From the NCBI GenBank assembly GCA_024760905.1, contig JALRMN010000029.1, positions 62,001 through 126,000 on the forward strand: 64,000 nucleotides of DNA. Reading direction: 5' to 3'. The translations under genes were made by a program, and so were the position numbers. The notes under the pieces were generated by a model. That model was given only the letters and a program-made list of their open reading frames with translations, was not told the DNA's origin and did no database searches. Below, piece after piece: positions 62,961 to 64,000 of this stretch; the stretch's first letter is position 1, and each line of letters begins with the position of its first letter. The DNA is from Plotosus lineatus. Its lineage: Eukaryota; Chordata; Actinopteri; Siluriformes; Plotosidae.

Positions 62961-64000
62961 TCATACTGGTTACAACTTAAGAAACTCTTCGAACCAAAGA
63001 GGGTGACTCAGAGTGTCCCCAAACCTAAATTAGTGAGTAAGGAAAAGGGAAAAAAGAAAATTACCAAAAGTCCAGCCTGCTGTGTACAAACAGTGTCCCC
63101 CGTGACTCCACCTTCGGCTCCCCCACCATATCCCGTAGGGTCGGGGGACACGGCCCTGCTACTACCCGCTGATCCTAAACCAGCCAAGGTCCCCATCCTG
63201 TACTCAACCCTGCTCACTGCAGAGGGAGGGGCTCGCCCCAAAACCAAACCTAAGGGGAGACCCAGGGTTGTAATTCCTCCCCCGCCTCCGCCAGTAGATG
63301 AGGAGGAATCTGAAGATACTGAGGGGGATGAGGACCCTGACTGGGAAAACCCGGGGGACATTGGTCCCGATGCGGGCTCTCAGCCCGACCCACCTCCTTT
63401 CCCAGCGCCACCTAGACCTCGGGCCGTTGAAAATGTGGCCTGTATATGGCAGAATCGGGGAAGGGGTATCGTTGTAGAACCACCGTCCGTGGCCGCACTT
63501 AAGGACATTATCTCCATGCTTCCCGGCTTGGACACACCCTTGGCCAATGTAGACATGCTCAAACGGTCCACCAGGTATTGCCAATTGACCGGGGGGGATT
63601 ATCATTTTATCCGACAGTCCACCCTAAAGGAAGCATACAATGAGGCTGTGGTCCTCCAGAATGTCCCCTGCTTGGACCCCAGAAACGATGAGGTGACTAA
63701 CGAAAAAATTGAAGAGGACGGGGGGGAAGAGGGGCGTCGTCAGACTCGTTATCATTCCTCGCTCTATTGGAGGGATAATCCCGACGCGTTAAAAACCTTG
63801 CGCGCGCAACTTACGGCTTATCTAGTCTCCCGACGGGAAGGAGCTTGTGATCTCTCCCACGTCACTAACTGTAAACAGAAACGTGGTGAACTCACATCAG
63901 TTTTCTGGAACCGCTTCACCGAAATCTGGCGACATGTCGGAGGGTTTGACCTCGCAATAGACGGCCGAAATTCAATGTTCTTGTCCACCTTCCTGAGCAA
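62961..64000 (+). pseudogene. Endogenous retrovirus gag, 3' part, open to window end
   Basis: A stop-free frame of about 345 codons, too lacking in start codons to be scored as an ORF on its own. It shows a basic region, then a proline-rich stretch with PPPY near 63125, the late-domain motif that recruits NEDD4-type ligases for budding. A second proline run and acidic block (63260-63400) come next, then a capsid-like region (from about 63430). The layout matrix-PPPY-capsid is that of gamma/epsilon-like Gag proteins. It continues beyond the window, so pol and env cannot be judged. Confidence 0.78.

Overview
The window looks like ray-finned fish (probably teleost) nuclear DNA, from a repeat-dense region around one spliced immune-receptor-like gene. 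The evidence is tRNA-derived fish SINEs, several clades of APE-type LINEs, a Tc1 remnant, a chromodomain Ty3/gypsy element, an endogenous retrovirus, long microsatellites and short GT-AG introns. There is nothing bacterial, and no rRNA or CRISPR.

Layout. 1-2706: RTE LINE copy A (+), 5' end outside the window. 2.9-5.7 kb: a second LINE family whose 5' part is inverted. 5.8-8.9 kb: RTE copy C (-). 8.9-11.4 kb: non-coding DNA, old SINEs and one SINE with a hairpin tail. 11.56-29.65 kb: a six-exon gene (+) for a 244-residue, single-V-domain immunoglobulin-superfamily receptor. It has a signal peptide, one transmembrane segment and two ITIM-like tyrosine motifs. Intron 1 (12.7 kb) holds RTE copies D, E and F, SINEs, LTR fragments and a minisatellite in both orientations. 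Intron 5 (4.4 kb) holds RTE copy G, a hairpin-tailed SINE, long AT runs and a near-perfect palindrome. 29.8-33.8 kb: no gene seen.

33.8-41.2 kb: RTE copy I (-), split by an almost intact 4.97-kb CR1-like LINE. That LINE has one long ORF joining a zinc motif, an SGNH esterase, an endonuclease and a reverse transcriptase. 41.9-46.6 kb: an L2-clade LINE (+) split by RTE copy H, which has a 14-bp target-site duplication (TSD). 46.9-56.5 kb: a LINE (called LINE-3 here) split by a chromodomain gypsy element (49590-55017, -). A copy of its 3' LTR plus flank sits at 46949-47483. 56.5-57.7 kb: a 332-bp tandem repeat and a LINE fragment. 57.7-64.0 kb: an endogenous retrovirus (+) with LTR, primer-binding site, splice donor and gag. 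A SINE with an 18-bp TSD sits in the LTR, and a nearly complete LINE (LINE-4, 59040-62960, 9-bp TSD) splits gag.

How the parts relate. Two LINE/SINE partnerships can be read directly. SINEs at 10.9 and 28.4 kb share the 3' hairpin tail of LINE-4. SINEs at 14.2, 16.9 and 57.9 kb share the RTE 3' end and also carry a piece of RTE 5' leader. The nesting order gives a relative history. Almost every transposon ORF is broken. The exceptions are the CR1-like ORF, which lacks only a block near its C-terminus, and the visible 3' part of gag. The RTE family has eight copies; the five in the receptor gene and copy C have no intact ORF.
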